The position numbers and the translations under genes are program-made. A DNA stretch of 64,000 nt. Source: Chloroflexota bacterium (GTDB taxonomy: Bacteria; Chloroflexota; Limnocylindria; Limnocylindrales; CSP1-4). Below are positions 21,237 through 29,740 of the stretch, one piece after another; the first letter of the stretch is position 1, and each line of letters starts with the position of its first letter. The stretch spans positions 62,001 through 126,000 of the forward strand of contig JAHBUZ010000001.1 in NCBI GenBank assembly GCA_019637815.1, given 5' to 3'. The notes under the pieces are model-generated. The model was not told the origin of the DNA and did no database searches. It was given only the letters and a program-made list of their open reading frames with translations.

Positions 21237-22760
21237 GTGCGTGCCCTGCTCTCGGTCGCCGATCGGACCGGTATCGAGCGCCTCGTGCGGCTGCTGCTCG
21301 ACCAGGGGATCGACGTCGTCGCCACGGACGCGACGCGGGAGGCACTCGCGCTCGACGGCATCGAGGTGGCCGCGGTCGGCGTGACGCCACCGGTACCCGG
21401 TCCCAGCCGGGCGTTCCATCCGGAGGTGTACGCGGGCATCCTCGCCCGGCGGGATGCCCCCGAGGACCTCGCGGAGCTCGGCCTCCACGGCTACGGCCTC
21501 GTGGACCTGGTGATCGTCAACGTCCCGCCGTTCCGGCCCCACGCCGGTGACCGGGTCGTGCCCCTGGACGAGGCGCTCGCCATGATCGACGTGGCGGGTG
21601 TCGCGCTGCTCTCGGCGGCGGCCCGCAACTACGCGTCGGTGGCCGTCGCGAGCCACCCGTCGCAGTACCCGCTGCTCATCGAGGAGATCGAGCGGCACGG
21701 CCTCGTCTCGCCAGAGACCCGGCTCCGGCTCGCGGCGCAGGCGTTCGCGGCCGTCGCCGCGTACCACGCCGAGGTCGCCAGCTACCTCCATCACATCGGC
21801 GGCGAGCGGTTCCCGTCCGAGCTGACGATGGTGCTGCGCAAGACCCGCGACCTGCCGTACGGCGCCAACCCGCACCAGCGCGCCGCCGTGTATCGGGACA
21901 TGGGTGGTCGGGCAGGCTCCCTCGCGGAGGCCCGTCAGCTCCAGGGTCCGGACCCGACCTACAACGACCTGCTGGACCTCGATGCGGCGTGGCGGACGGT
22001 CTCGGACTTCGGCTCGCCCACGTGCTGCATCGCCAAGCAGCTCAACCCCATCGGTCTGGCATCGCGTGATTCGCTGCTGGAGGCATATCGCCACGCCCTG
22101 GAAGCGGATCCGGTCGCGGCGTACGGCGCGGTCCTTGGCGTGAACCGGGTCGTGGACGCCGCCACGGCCGAGGAGATCGCGCTGAGCGCCTACGAAGCGA
22201 TCGTGGCACCCGGCTACTCGGACGAGGCGCTGCGGGTGCTGGCCACGCGGCCGGCCATCAGCCTGCTCGAGCTGGGCGACGGGTCCGACGAGACGACGCC
22301 CGACCATCTCGACCTCCGGCGTATCGATGGTGGGGTGCTCATCCAGACACCCGACCGGGCGGCGCTCGACCGCGCCCAGCTGAACGTCGTGACGCGACGT
22401 CGGCCGACCCTCGAGGAGCTCACCGACCTGCTGTTCGCGTGGCGTGCCGTGCGGCACGTGACGAGCAACGCGGTCGTGCTGGCACGGCACGGTGCGCTCG
22501 TGGGCGTGGGCGCCGGCCAGGCGAGCCGGCTCACGGCCGTGGAGATCGCCATCCATCGCGCCGCCGACCGGGCGAGCGGTGCCGTGCTCGCGTCCGATGC
22601 CTACTTCCCGTTCGCGGATGCCATCGCGCTCGCCGCGGAACGGGGTGTCACGGCCATCATCCAGCCGGGCGGCTCCGTCCGGGACGAGATGGCCATCGAG
22701 GTGGCCGACCGGCATCACCTCGCCATGGTATTCACGGGACGACGTCAGTTCCGCCACTGA
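21237..22760 (+). CDS. purH: PurH-like bifunctional AICAR transformylase/IMP cyclohydrolase, divergent
   Basis: This 507-residue protein has the PurH layout: an N-terminal MGS-type cyclohydrolase domain and a C-terminal AICAR transformylase, normally the last two steps of purine synthesis. Several usually invariant stretches are altered. The cyclohydrolase STGGT becomes ATDAT and the R-x-K-T-L-H-P loop becomes P-S-R-A-F-H-P. In the transformylase K-H-x-N-P-C-G becomes K-Q-L-N-P-I-G, losing the catalytic histidine. The late motif [12 protein letters not shown] is intact. It may be a divergent but working PurH or a paralogue with changed chemistry. GAGGGAGG precedes the GTG. Confidence 0.8.
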   Translation: MRALLSVADRTGIERLVRLLLDQGIDVVATDATREALALDGIEVAAVGVTPPVPGPSRAFHPEVYAGILARRDAPEDLAELGLHGYGLVDLVIVNVPPFRPHAGDRVVPLDEALAMIDVAGVALLSAAARNYASVAVASHPSQYPLLIEEIERHGLVSPETRLRLAAQAFAAVAAYHAEVASYLHHIGGERFPSELTMVLRKTRDLPYGANPHQRAAVYRDMGGRAGSLAEARQLQGPDPTYNDLLDLDAAWRTVSDFGSPTCCIAKQLNPIGLASRDSLLEAYRHALEADPVAAYGAVLGVNRVVDAATAEEIALSAYEAIVAPGYSDEALRVLATRPAISLLELGDGSDETTPDHLDLRRIDGGVLIQTPDRAALDRAQLNVVTRRRPTLEELTDLLFAWRAVRHVTSNAVVLARHGALVGVGAGQASRLTAVEIAIHRAADRASGAVLASDAYFPFADAIALAAERGVTAIIQPGGSVRDEMAIEVADRHHLAMVFTGRRQFRH

Positions 22761-22803
22761 CCCGGGTGGTCCTGCCGGGTCTCGATCGGGGGGTCGGGTC
22801 TTC

Positions 22804-23781
22804 ATGGAGAAGCAGCTTGCGCTCGACATGGTGCGCGTCACGGAGGAGGCCGCGCTGGCCTCGGCACGCCACATGGGACGAGGCCAACGGGACGAAGCCG
22901 ACCAGGCGGCCACCGAAGCGATGCGTCGGACCATGGACGAGGTCGAGATGCGCGGCACCATCGTCATCGGCGAGGGTGAGCGCGACGAGGCACCGATGCT
23001 CTGGATCGGCGAGCCGGTGGGCAGGGGTCGGCCCGATGACGTGGTCATCGACATCGCGGTGGACCCGCTGGAGGGCACCAACCTGGTGGCCCACGGCCAG
23101 GCCAATTCCATCACCGTCCTCGCGGCATCCGAGCAGGGCGGCCTGCTCCACGCGCCGGACACGTATCTCGACAAGCTGTGCGTGGGCCCGACCGTCGCGG
23201 GGCACGTGGACATCCGCCAGACACCCACGGACAACGTGCGTGCCATCGCGAGCGCGCTCCGCCGCGACGTGCGGGACATCACCATCGTCATCCTCGAGCG
23301 GCCCCGGCACGAGGCACTCATCACCGAGGTGCGGAGCACCGGGGCACGCATCAAGCTCATCACCGATGGCGACCTCTCGGCCGCCATCAGCTGCGCCGTG
23401 TCGGGGACGGGTGTCCATGGCGTGATGGGCATCGGCGGTGCGCCCGAGGGGGTCATCACCGCGGCCGCGCTCAAGTGCCTCGGCGGCGAGATCCAGGCAC
23501 GCTTCCGCTTCCGGAGCGACGCGGAGCGCGAGCGGGCGGCGCGCATGGGCGTGCCCACGGACGAGGACCACGTGTTCTCCACCGAGGACCTGGCGCCGGG
23601 CGAGGATCTCGTCTTCGCAGCCACGGGCGTGACCCGGGGCGACCTGCTCGAGGGCGTCCGATTCTTCGGCGGCGGCGCCCGGACCCACTCGCTGGTGATG
23701 GCCTATCGCTCGAAGGAGGTCCGCTTCCTCGACACGGTCCACATGTTCGACCGGACGAAGCCACCCGCCGTCCGCCTGTAG
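22804..23781 (+). CDS. glpX: Class II fructose-1,6-bisphosphatase GlpX
   Basis: This 325-residue protein hydrolyses fructose 1,6-bisphosphate in gluconeogenesis. Characteristic motifs are [16 protein letters not shown], the metal-site [11 protein letters not shown] and [21 protein letters not shown]. The length is normal for bacterial GlpX. The ATG at 22804 opens the conserved N-terminal helix ([22 protein letters not shown]). It lies 43 nt after purH, probably in one transcript. No classical Shine-Dalgarno is evident. Confidence 0.94.
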   Translation: MEKQLALDMVRVTEEAALASARHMGRGQRDEADQAATEAMRRTMDEVEMRGTIVIGEGERDEAPMLWIGEPVGRGRPDDVVIDIAVDPLEGTNLVAHGQANSITVLAASEQGGLLHAPDTYLDKLCVGPTVAGHVDIRQTPTDNVRAIASALRRDVRDITIVILERPRHEALITEVRSTGARIKLITDGDLSAAISCAVSGTGVHGVMGIGGAPEGVITAAALKCLGGEIQARFRFRSDAERERAARMGVPTDEDHVFSTEDLAPGEDLVFAATGVTRGDLLEGVRFFGGGARTHSLVMAYRSKEVRFLDTVHMFDRTKPPAVRL

Positions 23782-23782
23782 G

Positions 23783-23798
23783 CGATCGCCGCCGATCG
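23783..23798. terminator. Weak hairpin between convergent glpX and GNAT genes
   Basis: CGATCG (23783-23788) and CGATCG (23793-23798) pair across a 4-nt loop just after the glpX stop. There is no T run, so this is at best a weak bidirectional terminator. Confidence 0.25.
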
Positions 23799-23820
23799 TC
23801 CGCGCGGCGCGGGGAGCGCG

Positions 23821-24261
23821 TCAGGGGCGGCGCCCGAGGCTCGACACGTCATCCGCGATGAACCCTCGGGCATGCCAGAAGGCGAGCGCCGCCTCATTGC
23901 CCGATCGGACCTGGATGTTCACCTTGGGACACCCCGCGGCGGACAGCTCCTGGAGCGCATGCTCGAGGAGCATGCCGCCGACCCCCAGTCGACGAGCGTC
24001 CGGCGCGACACCGAGCGAATAGACCCAGCCGCGCACCCCGTCGTAGCCGCTCATGACGGTGCCGATCACGCGCGGCGGATCCGGGCCGATCGTCTCCGCG
24101 ATCCAGAAGCGCCCGTCACCCACCGCCAGCTTTCGAGCGATGGTGGCCGTTGGGTCACGCTGCGGATGTGCCGGATCGGCGTACTCCGGGAACACGATCG
24201 ACCACAGCGCGACGACCGCGGGCGCATCATCGGACGTCGCGTGTCGGATCCGGACGCTCAC
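23821..24261 (-). CDS. GNAT-family N-acetyltransferase
   Basis: This 146-residue single-domain acetyltransferase has the acetyl-CoA loop in VYSLGVAPDARRLGVGGMLLEHAL (Q/R-x-x-G-x-G/A type, here RRLGVGG) and the closing NEAALAFWHARGF motif typical of RimI/YpeA-like enzymes. The acceptor is unknown. The GTG start at 24261 overlaps the methyltransferase stop (GTGA), so the two are translationally coupled. Confidence 0.85.
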   Translation of the reverse strand: MSVRIRHATSDDAPAVVALWSIVFPEYADPAHPQRDPTATIARKLAVGDGRFWIAETIGPDPPRVIGTVMSGYDGVRGWVYSLGVAPDARRLGVGGMLLEHALQELSAAGCPKVNIQVRSGNEAALAFWHARGFIADDVSSLGRRP

Positions 24262-24947
24262 GCGGTCGTCGCCCCGGAGGCTGGCAGCACGAGCGCCACG
24301 GCGAACCCGTCCCAGCCCTTGGCGCCCACGGTCTGGATGGCGGTCGACAGCAGCCGCGGCTCGGAGCCCAGGATGGCCAGCGCCTCCCGGGTGCCCCGGA
24401 CATCCGGGTCCTCCGAGGCCGCGTCGAGGATCCGACCGTCACGGATCACGTTGTCGATGACGATGAGACCACCCGGACGCACCAACTCCAGGCAGGCGCG
24501 CAGGTACGCCGGGTTGGAGCGCTTGTCGGCATCGACGAAGGCCATGTCGAAGGGTGCCGGGCGTTCGGCCGCCAGCCGGGCGAGCGAGTCGATGGCACGG
24601 CCCACGCGGATCTCGACCCGGTCCGCGAGGCCGGCCCGCGCGACGTTGCGTCGGGCGATGACCGCGCGCTCGGGGTCCAGCTCCAGGCTGAGGAGCCGGC
24701 CATCCGGGGGCAGCGCCCGCGCGAGACAGATGGCGCTGTAGCCGGCGAGCGTGCCCACCTCCAGGACACGCCGCGCACCGATGGTCCGGGCGAGCAGCTG
24801 GAGCAGCCGTCCGTGGGCGGGTGGCACCGAGATCGCCGGCATGCCGGCGTCCTGCGCCTCGGTGATCACCTGCGCCAGCACCGGGTCACCCCCCAGGACC
24901 AGCTCCTCGATGACCCCGTCGACATCCGTCCAGCGCTGCTCATCCAT
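24258..24947 (-). CDS. SAM-dependent O-methyltransferase (caffeoyl-CoA OMT-like)
   Basis: This 229-residue protein matches the Methyltransf_3 family. The SAM loop is RRVLEVGTLAGYSAICLARAL, followed by LSLELDPE, the metal-associated FVDADKRSNPAYL and GGLIVIDNVI. Bacterial members methylate catechol-type or other hydroxyls in a divalent-metal-dependent way; the substrate here is unknown. The ATG at 24947 is fixed by the ribosome site GGGAGGTGATCCG directly upstream, which matches the 16S rRNA tail over about ten bases. It lies 4 nt after folK and overlaps the GNAT gene. Confidence 0.87.
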   Translation of the reverse strand: MDEQRWTDVDGVIEELVLGGDPVLAQVITEAQDAGMPAISVPPAHGRLLQLLARTIGARRVLEVGTLAGYSAICLARALPPDGRLLSLELDPERAVIARRNVARAGLADRVEIRVGRAIDSLARLAAERPAPFDMAFVDADKRSNPAYLRACLELVRPGGLIVIDNVIRDGRILDAASEDPDVRGTREALAILGSEPRLLSTAIQTVGAKGWDGFAVALVLPASGATTA

Positions 24948-24951
24948 CGGA

Positions 24952-25578
24952 TCACCTCCCTTCGGGAGCATGGTCCCACCAGCGACCGGCGGTCGCGTCC
25001 CACGACCCGACCGGCGCCACGGCATCCGACCCTTCGTCGACCAGCCGGGCGCGCAGCATCGCCCGCACGGTCCGGTCCCATCCCGGCGGTACGAGACCCG
25101 GCGCCAGGTCGACGAGTGGCGCCAGCACGAAGGCACGCTCGGCGGCAGACGGATGCGGCACCTCGAGCCACTGCACGGACGGTCGTGCCGGGTCCGCGCT
25201 GTGTGCCGCTGGTGGTCGGCGCGCATGGATCGCATGCCGCCCGAACACCAGCAGATCCAGGTCGAGCGGTCGCGGCCCCCAGCGCACCCCGGTCCGGCGA
25301 CCCGCATCCGCCTCGAGCGACTTGAGGGCGGTCAGGAGCCGCAGCGCCGCGGCCGCCGGGTCGTCATCGGCGCGCACATCGAGTGCCACCGCGGCGTTGA
25401 GGAAGTCAGGCTGGTCCGTGACGCCCACCGGTCGGGTGCGGTACAGACGCGAGACACCTCGCACACGGGCCATCGGCAGCGCGTCCAGGTCACGGACCGC
25501 GGCCGCGAGCGTCCCGGTGACGGGCCCCTGGTTGCCACCGAGGCCGATGTACGCCCTGACCGTCCGGGCTCGTGTCAT
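24952..25578 (-). CDS. folK: 2-amino-4-hydroxy-6-hydroxymethyldihydropteridine diphosphokinase
   Basis: This 208-residue enzyme transfers pyrophosphate from ATP to the pterin in folate synthesis. Motifs are RAYIGLGGNQG, VSRLYRTRPVGVTDQPDFLNAAV, GVRWGPRPLDLDLL and the late VPHPSAAERAFVLAPL. The C-terminus extends about 40 residues past the usual core. The ATG at 25578 opens the conserved first strand; earlier in-frame starts run into the divergent neighbour. No folP or folB lies next to it. It is the first gene of a three-gene minus-strand group and is divergent from the gene at 25600 with a 21-bp gap. Confidence 0.92.
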   Translation of the reverse strand: MTRARTVRAYIGLGGNQGPVTGTLAAAVRDLDALPMARVRGVSRLYRTRPVGVTDQPDFLNAAVALDVRADDDPAAAALRLLTALKSLEADAGRRTGVRWGPRPLDLDLLVFGRHAIHARRPPAAHSADPARPSVQWLEVPHPSAAERAFVLAPLVDLAPGLVPPGWDRTVRAMLRARLVDEGSDAVAPVGSWDATAGRWWDHAPEGR

Positions 25579-25599
25579 CGGTGTCAGACTCCCCGCTCC

Positions 25600-26739
25600 A
25601 TGCCGCGCCGTGCTGCCCGCCCGCTGGTCATCATCCCGCATCCCCCGCTGCCCGCGGGTGCCGGACGACTCGTGCGCGAGCTCACGGACGTCCGGATCGC
25701 GCTCGCGGGGAGCCACGCCGAGACGTTCGCCGCAGCGGGCGGGGAGCCCTTCCTGCCCGCCGTCACGAGGGACGACACGTTCGGGTCGTGGGTCGCCGAC
25801 TTCGTGCAGGGACGGCGGGGTGGCGTGGTCCTGGTGGGCTTCGGTGCGGTCCCCCTGCTGCGTCCACGCGATGCGCGGGCGCTGGTCCGCGTCGCGCGGT
25901 CACGCGAGCGCGTGGCCCTCACCAACAACCGCTTCTCCTCCGATGTCTGTGCGGTCGGTGACATGCGGGTCCTGCGCGATCTGCCGCCGCTGACCGCGGA
26001 CAACGGCCTGCCCCGCTGGCTGGAGGCGAACCGGGGCGTGCGCGTGCGGGAGCTGGGTGCACGGCGTCGGCTGGGCATCGACCTGGACACGCCCCTCGAC
26101 CTCGCGTTGCTGCGGGACGTCGCCGCGCTCCCGGGCTCCGCGCGGCACGGGGTGGACCACCGGTACTGGGTCGATCGGCTGGGGCTGGACGTGCCACGGC
26201 GCGCCGAGATCCGGCGGGTGCTCGCCGACCCCACGGCCGAGCTGCTCGTCGCAGGGCGCACCAGTGGCCGCACCATCCGCTGGCTGGAGCGTCACGCCGC
26301 CTGCCGGGTCCGCGCCTGGGTCGAGGAGCGTGGCATGCGCGCCGCGTCGGCGACCGAGCGACCCGATGGAGGCACCCGTCCATCACGTCCACCCGCGTCC
26401 ATCCTGGCCCGCCTGCTCGAGCACGAAGAGCCGGAGGCCCTTGGTGCGATCGTGGCGCACTGCGCGGACGGGGCCGTCATCGACACCCGGGTGCTGCTGG
26501 CGGCTCGCCTCGGTCGTGACGAGCGCGCCTGGCCGAGCGCCGAGGACCGCTTCGCGTCCGACCTGTTACGAGCGGATCGCGTGCGCGATCCATGGCTCGC
26601 GGCGCTCACCCGGAGCGCGGCCGCGGCGGAGGTCCCCATCCTGCTCGGCGCCCATACCCTGGTCGGACCGGGACTGCCGCTCCTCGCGCCGTCCGCCGAT
26701 CGCCCTCGGTGGGCCCGAGGACACCCCGTCGCGCGCTAG
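25600..26739 (+). CDS. Uncharacterised protein with nucleotidyltransferase-like N-terminal half
   Basis: This 379-residue protein matches no family I can name. The N-terminal half (about 1-185) resembles a GT-A/nucleotidyltransferase fold: LVIIPHPPLPAG opens it, GGVVLVGFGAVPLLRPRDAR resembles the middle acidic-strand region, and GIDLDTPLDLALL closely matches the closing DIDTPEDL motif of CofC and MobA-type enzymes. The classic GGxSxRMG opening is missing, so nucleotide use is doubtful. The C-terminal half (about 190-379) is helical with repeated Arg/Ala/Leu blocks and an AHCADGAVIDTRVLLAARLGR segment. The TAG stop overlaps the nuo promoter. Confidence 0.65.
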   Translation: MPRRAARPLVIIPHPPLPAGAGRLVRELTDVRIALAGSHAETFAAAGGEPFLPAVTRDDTFGSWVADFVQGRRGGVVLVGFGAVPLLRPRDARALVRVARSRERVALTNNRFSSDVCAVGDMRVLRDLPPLTADNGLPRWLEANRGVRVRELGARRRLGIDLDTPLDLALLRDVAALPGSARHGVDHRYWVDRLGLDVPRRAEIRRVLADPTAELLVAGRTSGRTIRWLERHAACRVRAWVEERGMRAASATERPDGGTRPSRPPASILARLLEHEEPEALGAIVAHCADGAVIDTRVLLAARLGRDERAWPSAEDRFASDLLRADRVRDPWLAALTRSAAAAEVPILLGAHTLVGPGLPLLAPSADRPRWARGHPVAR

Positions 26740-26742
26740 AAT
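26737..26742 (+). promoter_or_regulatory. -10 hexamer TAGAAT of the nuo operon
   Basis: TAGAAT begins with the stop codon of the preceding gene and predicts a leader of about 68 nt before the nuoA TTG. GAGGA at 26806-26810 is the ribosome site. Confidence 0.45.
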
Positions 26743-26816
26743 GACCGTGACGGACGGAGCGCAGGCGCCGACACCTGCCCCGGTCGCCGCATGACGTCAC
26801 GCTCTGAGGACCCAGG

Positions 26817-27176
26817 TTGTCCAGCCCGCTCTGGTACGTGCTCGGCTTCGCCTTCGCCGGCTTCACGTTCGTCTTCATGACGATCGGGATGTCCTGGCTC
26901 ATCACCCATCGTCACAAGGGTGACCGCCACAAGGGCATGCCGTACGAGTCGGGCATCGACACCATGGGCGACACGTGGGGTCGCTTCGGTCTCTCGTTCT
27001 ACATCTACGCGCTGCTGTTCGTGGCCTTCGACATCGAGATCGTGTTCATCACGCTCTGGGCGCTCGTGTTCCAGGACCTGCTGCTGGGCGGCTTCCTGAG
27101 CATGATCCTGTTCGTGGCGATCCTCCTGGTCGGCCTCGGCTACGCGTGGCGCAAGGGGGTCCTGACATGGAAGTGA
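26817..27176 (+). CDS. nuoA: NADH-quinone oxidoreductase subunit A
   Basis: This 119-residue membrane subunit of complex I has three predicted helices. It carries the family motifs K-x-x-PYESGIDTMG and GRFGLSFYIYALLFVAFDIEIVF in the loop and second helix that close the quinone channel against NuoD and NuoH. The start codon is TTG at 26817, chosen because GAGGA lies 6 nt upstream and the protein opens directly into its first helix. Its end overlaps nuoB by 10 nt. It is the first gene of a 13-gene operon. Confidence 0.94.
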   Translation: MSSPLWYVLGFAFAGFTFVFMTIGMSWLITHRHKGDRHKGMPYESGIDTMGDTWGRFGLSFYIYALLFVAFDIEIVFITLWALVFQDLLLGGFLSMILFVAILLVGLGYAWRKGVLTWK

Positions 27177-27862
27177 CGCGCACCGGCACACCCGGCGCGA
27201 CGGCCGTCGCGGAGGCCGCGGACGCCGCCGTGGCGACACCCATCGTGGTGCCCAACACGCAGTGGCTGCCCGCGGACCCGAGCGCATACGGTGGCGGTCG
27301 TCCGCCGACCATCACCCATCTCGCGGAGCTGGAGCTCCAGGAGAAGGGCGACAACGGCCGCTGGGGCGCCCTGGACATCATCCCCACGAAGGCGGACTAC
27401 CTGCTCGACTACCTGCGTCTCAACAGCCTCTGGCCGCTGCTGTCGGGTCTCGCCTGCTGCGCCATGGAGATGATGTCGGCGGCGACGAGCATCAACGACA
27501 TGGACCGCTTCAACATGTTCCCGTTCCGGGCCAGCCCGCGTCAGGCGGACGTGCTCATCGTGGCGGGCACCCTCACGACCAAGATGGCGGGACCGCTCAT
27601 CCGGTTGTGGGAGCAGATGCCCGAGCCCAAGTGGTGCGTCGCGATGGGTGACTGCACCTGCTCCGGTGGTCGCTACAAGCGCTCCTACGCCACGGTCCAG
27701 GGCATCGACCGGGTGATGCCCGTGGATGTCTACGTGCCGGGCTGCCCACCGCGGCCGGAGGGCCTCATCTACGGCATGATGAAGCTGCAGCAGCTGATCC
27801 TGGAGCGGCGAGGCCAGTGGAACGACCGCCGCGTGGGACCCAGCGTCCCGGCCGGCGTCTGA
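27167..27862 (+). CDS. nuoB: NADH-quinone oxidoreductase subunit B
   Basis: This 231-residue subunit holds cluster N2, the 4Fe-4S centre that hands electrons to quinone. The ligand cysteines are present: the CC pair in LACCAMEM, the cysteine in GDCTCSGG and the one in PGCPPRPEG. An N-terminal extension of about 65 residues rich in Ala, Thr and Pro precedes the conserved start and is longer than usual. The ATG at 27167 lies inside nuoA, which couples the two genes. Confidence 0.95.
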   Translation: MEVTRTGTPGATAVAEAADAAVATPIVVPNTQWLPADPSAYGGGRPPTITHLAELELQEKGDNGRWGALDIIPTKADYLLDYLRLNSLWPLLSGLACCAMEMMSAATSINDMDRFNMFPFRASPRQADVLIVAGTLTTKMAGPLIRLWEQMPEPKWCVAMGDCTCSGGRYKRSYATVQGIDRVMPVDVYVPGCPPRPEGLIYGMMKLQQLILERRGQWNDRRVGPSVPAGV

Positions 27863-27887
27863 ACCCAGCGGATCCACGAACGAGACG

Positions 27888-28523
27888 ATGACGGACACCG
27901 CCCTCGCGCGACGCCTCCAGGAGCGGCTGGGTGACCAGCTGCTGGCCCCGGTCGGCGCACGCCATGACACCACCGAGATCTGGGTCGGGCCGGGTCAGCT
28001 GACGAGCGTCATGACCACGCTCCATGACGACCCGGACCTCCGCTTCGAGCTGCTCGCGGACCTCGCGGGCGTGGACACGGGTGGCGTCCTCCAGGTCGTG
28101 TACCACCTCTGGTCGCCACTCTCCCCGGACTGGCTGCGGGTCATCTGCGACGGCCTGCCGCGGGAGGACCCGCGTCTGCCGTCCGTGACCTTCCTGTGGA
28201 ACGGCGCGGAGTGGGCGGAGCGCGAGGCATGGGACATGTTCGGGCTCATCTTCGAGGGCAACCGCGACCTGCGACGCATCTACATGCCCCCTGACTACGA
28301 GTCCTTCCCCCTGCGCAAGGACTTCCTGATGCCCGATGACGCGTCGCGCTCGCCGGGCCTGGGCGTACGTCCGATGGAGGAGGCCCTGCCACCGGCCGAC
28401 CCCGCACGCGTCCCGGTCCTGCGCTCGAGCGCCGGCGCGGGCTCGCTGTGGTCCGGCACGGGCACCCAGGTGGTGGGACCGGGCCCCGCGACCCCGGCCA
28501 TCAGCGCGGGCGGTGACGCATGA
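27888..28523 (+). CDS. nuoC: NADH-quinone oxidoreductase subunit C
   Basis: This 211-residue peripheral-arm subunit carries no cofactor and supports NuoB and NuoD. The core FELLADLAGVD and the signature EREAWDMFGLIFEGNRDLRRI..MPPDYESFPLRKDF are typical of NuoC/Ndufs3. The C-terminal 40 residues are a Pro/Gly/Ser-rich tail not found in most NuoC. Its stop overlaps the nuoD start by 4 nt. Confidence 0.94.
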   Translation: MTDTALARRLQERLGDQLLAPVGARHDTTEIWVGPGQLTSVMTTLHDDPDLRFELLADLAGVDTGGVLQVVYHLWSPLSPDWLRVICDGLPREDPRLPSVTFLWNGAEWAEREAWDMFGLIFEGNRDLRRIYMPPDYESFPLRKDFLMPDDASRSPGLGVRPMEEALPPADPARVPVLRSSAGAGSLWSGTGTQVVGPGPATPAISAGGDA

Positions 28524-29740
28524 CCGCGGAGCCCCGCGTCCGGTCGCTCGACGACCCGGAGATCCTGGTCCACAGCCCGGCGGCCATCATCGACGCGGTG
28601 CCGCCCTATCCGCCACGCACCGAGCGGGAGGCCGAGTTCTACACGCTCGCGGACGGCGAGATGTTCATCAACCTGGGTCCCCAGCATCCGTCCACCCACG
28701 GCGTGCTGCGGGTCGTGCTCAAGCTCGACGGCGAGCGCGTCGTGGACCTCGACCCGGTGCTCGGCTATCTGCACCGGGGCGTCGAGAAGATCTGCGAGAA
28801 CGGTGACTGGCACCACGCCATCAGCAACTGCGACCCGCTCGAGTACATCGCCTCGATGTTCAGCGAGGCGATGCCGGTGCTGGTGGCGGAGAAGCTGCTG
28901 GACCTCGATGTCCCCCGGCGCGCCGAGTACATCCGGGTGCTCGCCTGGGAGCTCAACCGGATCTCCAGCCACGCCCTGTTCATCGGCTGGCTTGCGCTCG
29001 ACCTGGGCGGCCTGACCCCGATCCTGTACGGCTTCATCGAGCGGGACGAGATCGTGGAGATGCTCGCCGCGCTCACGGGTCAGAAGCTGCTCTTCAACTA
29101 CCTGCGCATCGGTGGCGTCAACGGCGACCTCAACCACGAGTTCCTGAGCCGGCTCGGTGACTGGATGGGTCACGCCGCGAAGCGCATCGAAGACCAGATG
29201 CGGCTCATGAACGAGAACGAGATCTTCGTGGGACGCACCCGTGGTCTCGGCGTGCTGACGCGGGAGACCGCGCTCCGGACCTGCGTCACGGGTCCGCCGC
29301 TGCGCGCCACCGGCGTGCCCTACGACGTGCGTCGGGCGCACCCCTACAGCGTCTACCCGGAGCTCGAGTTCGATATCCCCACCCGCACGGAGGGGGACTC
29401 GTACGCGCGGTACCTGCTCCATCTCGAGGAGATCCGCCAGAGCATCCACATCATCGACCAGGTGCTCCACCAGATGCCGGACGGCCCGGTGATGGCCAAG
29501 CTGCCCCGGCTGCTGCGGGTACCGCCCGGTCGTGCCTGGGTGGCGTTCGAGAGCCCGCGGGGCCAGTACGGCGCCTACGGCATCAGCGACGGCACCGACC
29601 AGCCGTTCCGGCTGCGCATCCATGACCCGTCGTACTTCACGCTCCAGGCGGTCGGCGAGCTCGTGCCGGGCCACCTCGTGGCGGACACGATGGCCATCAT
29701 GGCCAGCCTCGACCCGATCATGGGCGGCATCGACAAGTGA
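28520..29740 (+). CDS. nuoD: NADH-quinone oxidoreductase subunit D
   Basis: This 406-residue subunit forms the quinone site with NuoB. NLGPQHPSTHGVLRVVLKLDGE contains the quinone-binding histidine, followed by YLHRGVEKI and LFNYLRIGGVNGDLNHEF. The nickel-binding CxxC pairs of related [NiFe]-hydrogenases are absent at both ends, so this is a true complex I subunit and not a hydrogenase. An N-terminal segment of about 40 residues precedes the usual start. It overlaps nuoC and nuoH by 4 nt each. Confidence 0.95.
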   Translation: MTAEPRVRSLDDPEILVHSPAAIIDAVPPYPPRTEREAEFYTLADGEMFINLGPQHPSTHGVLRVVLKLDGERVVDLDPVLGYLHRGVEKICENGDWHHAISNCDPLEYIASMFSEAMPVLVAEKLLDLDVPRRAEYIRVLAWELNRISSHALFIGWLALDLGGLTPILYGFIERDEIVEMLAALTGQKLLFNYLRIGGVNGDLNHEFLSRLGDWMGHAAKRIEDQMRLMNENEIFVGRTRGLGVLTRETALRTCVTGPPLRATGVPYDVRRAHPYSVYPELEFDIPTRTEGDSYARYLLHLEEIRQSIHIIDQVLHQMPDGPVMAKLPRLLRVPPGRAWVAFESPRGQYGAYGISDGTDQPFRLRIHDPSYFTLQAVGELVPGHLVADTMAIMASLDPIMGGIDK

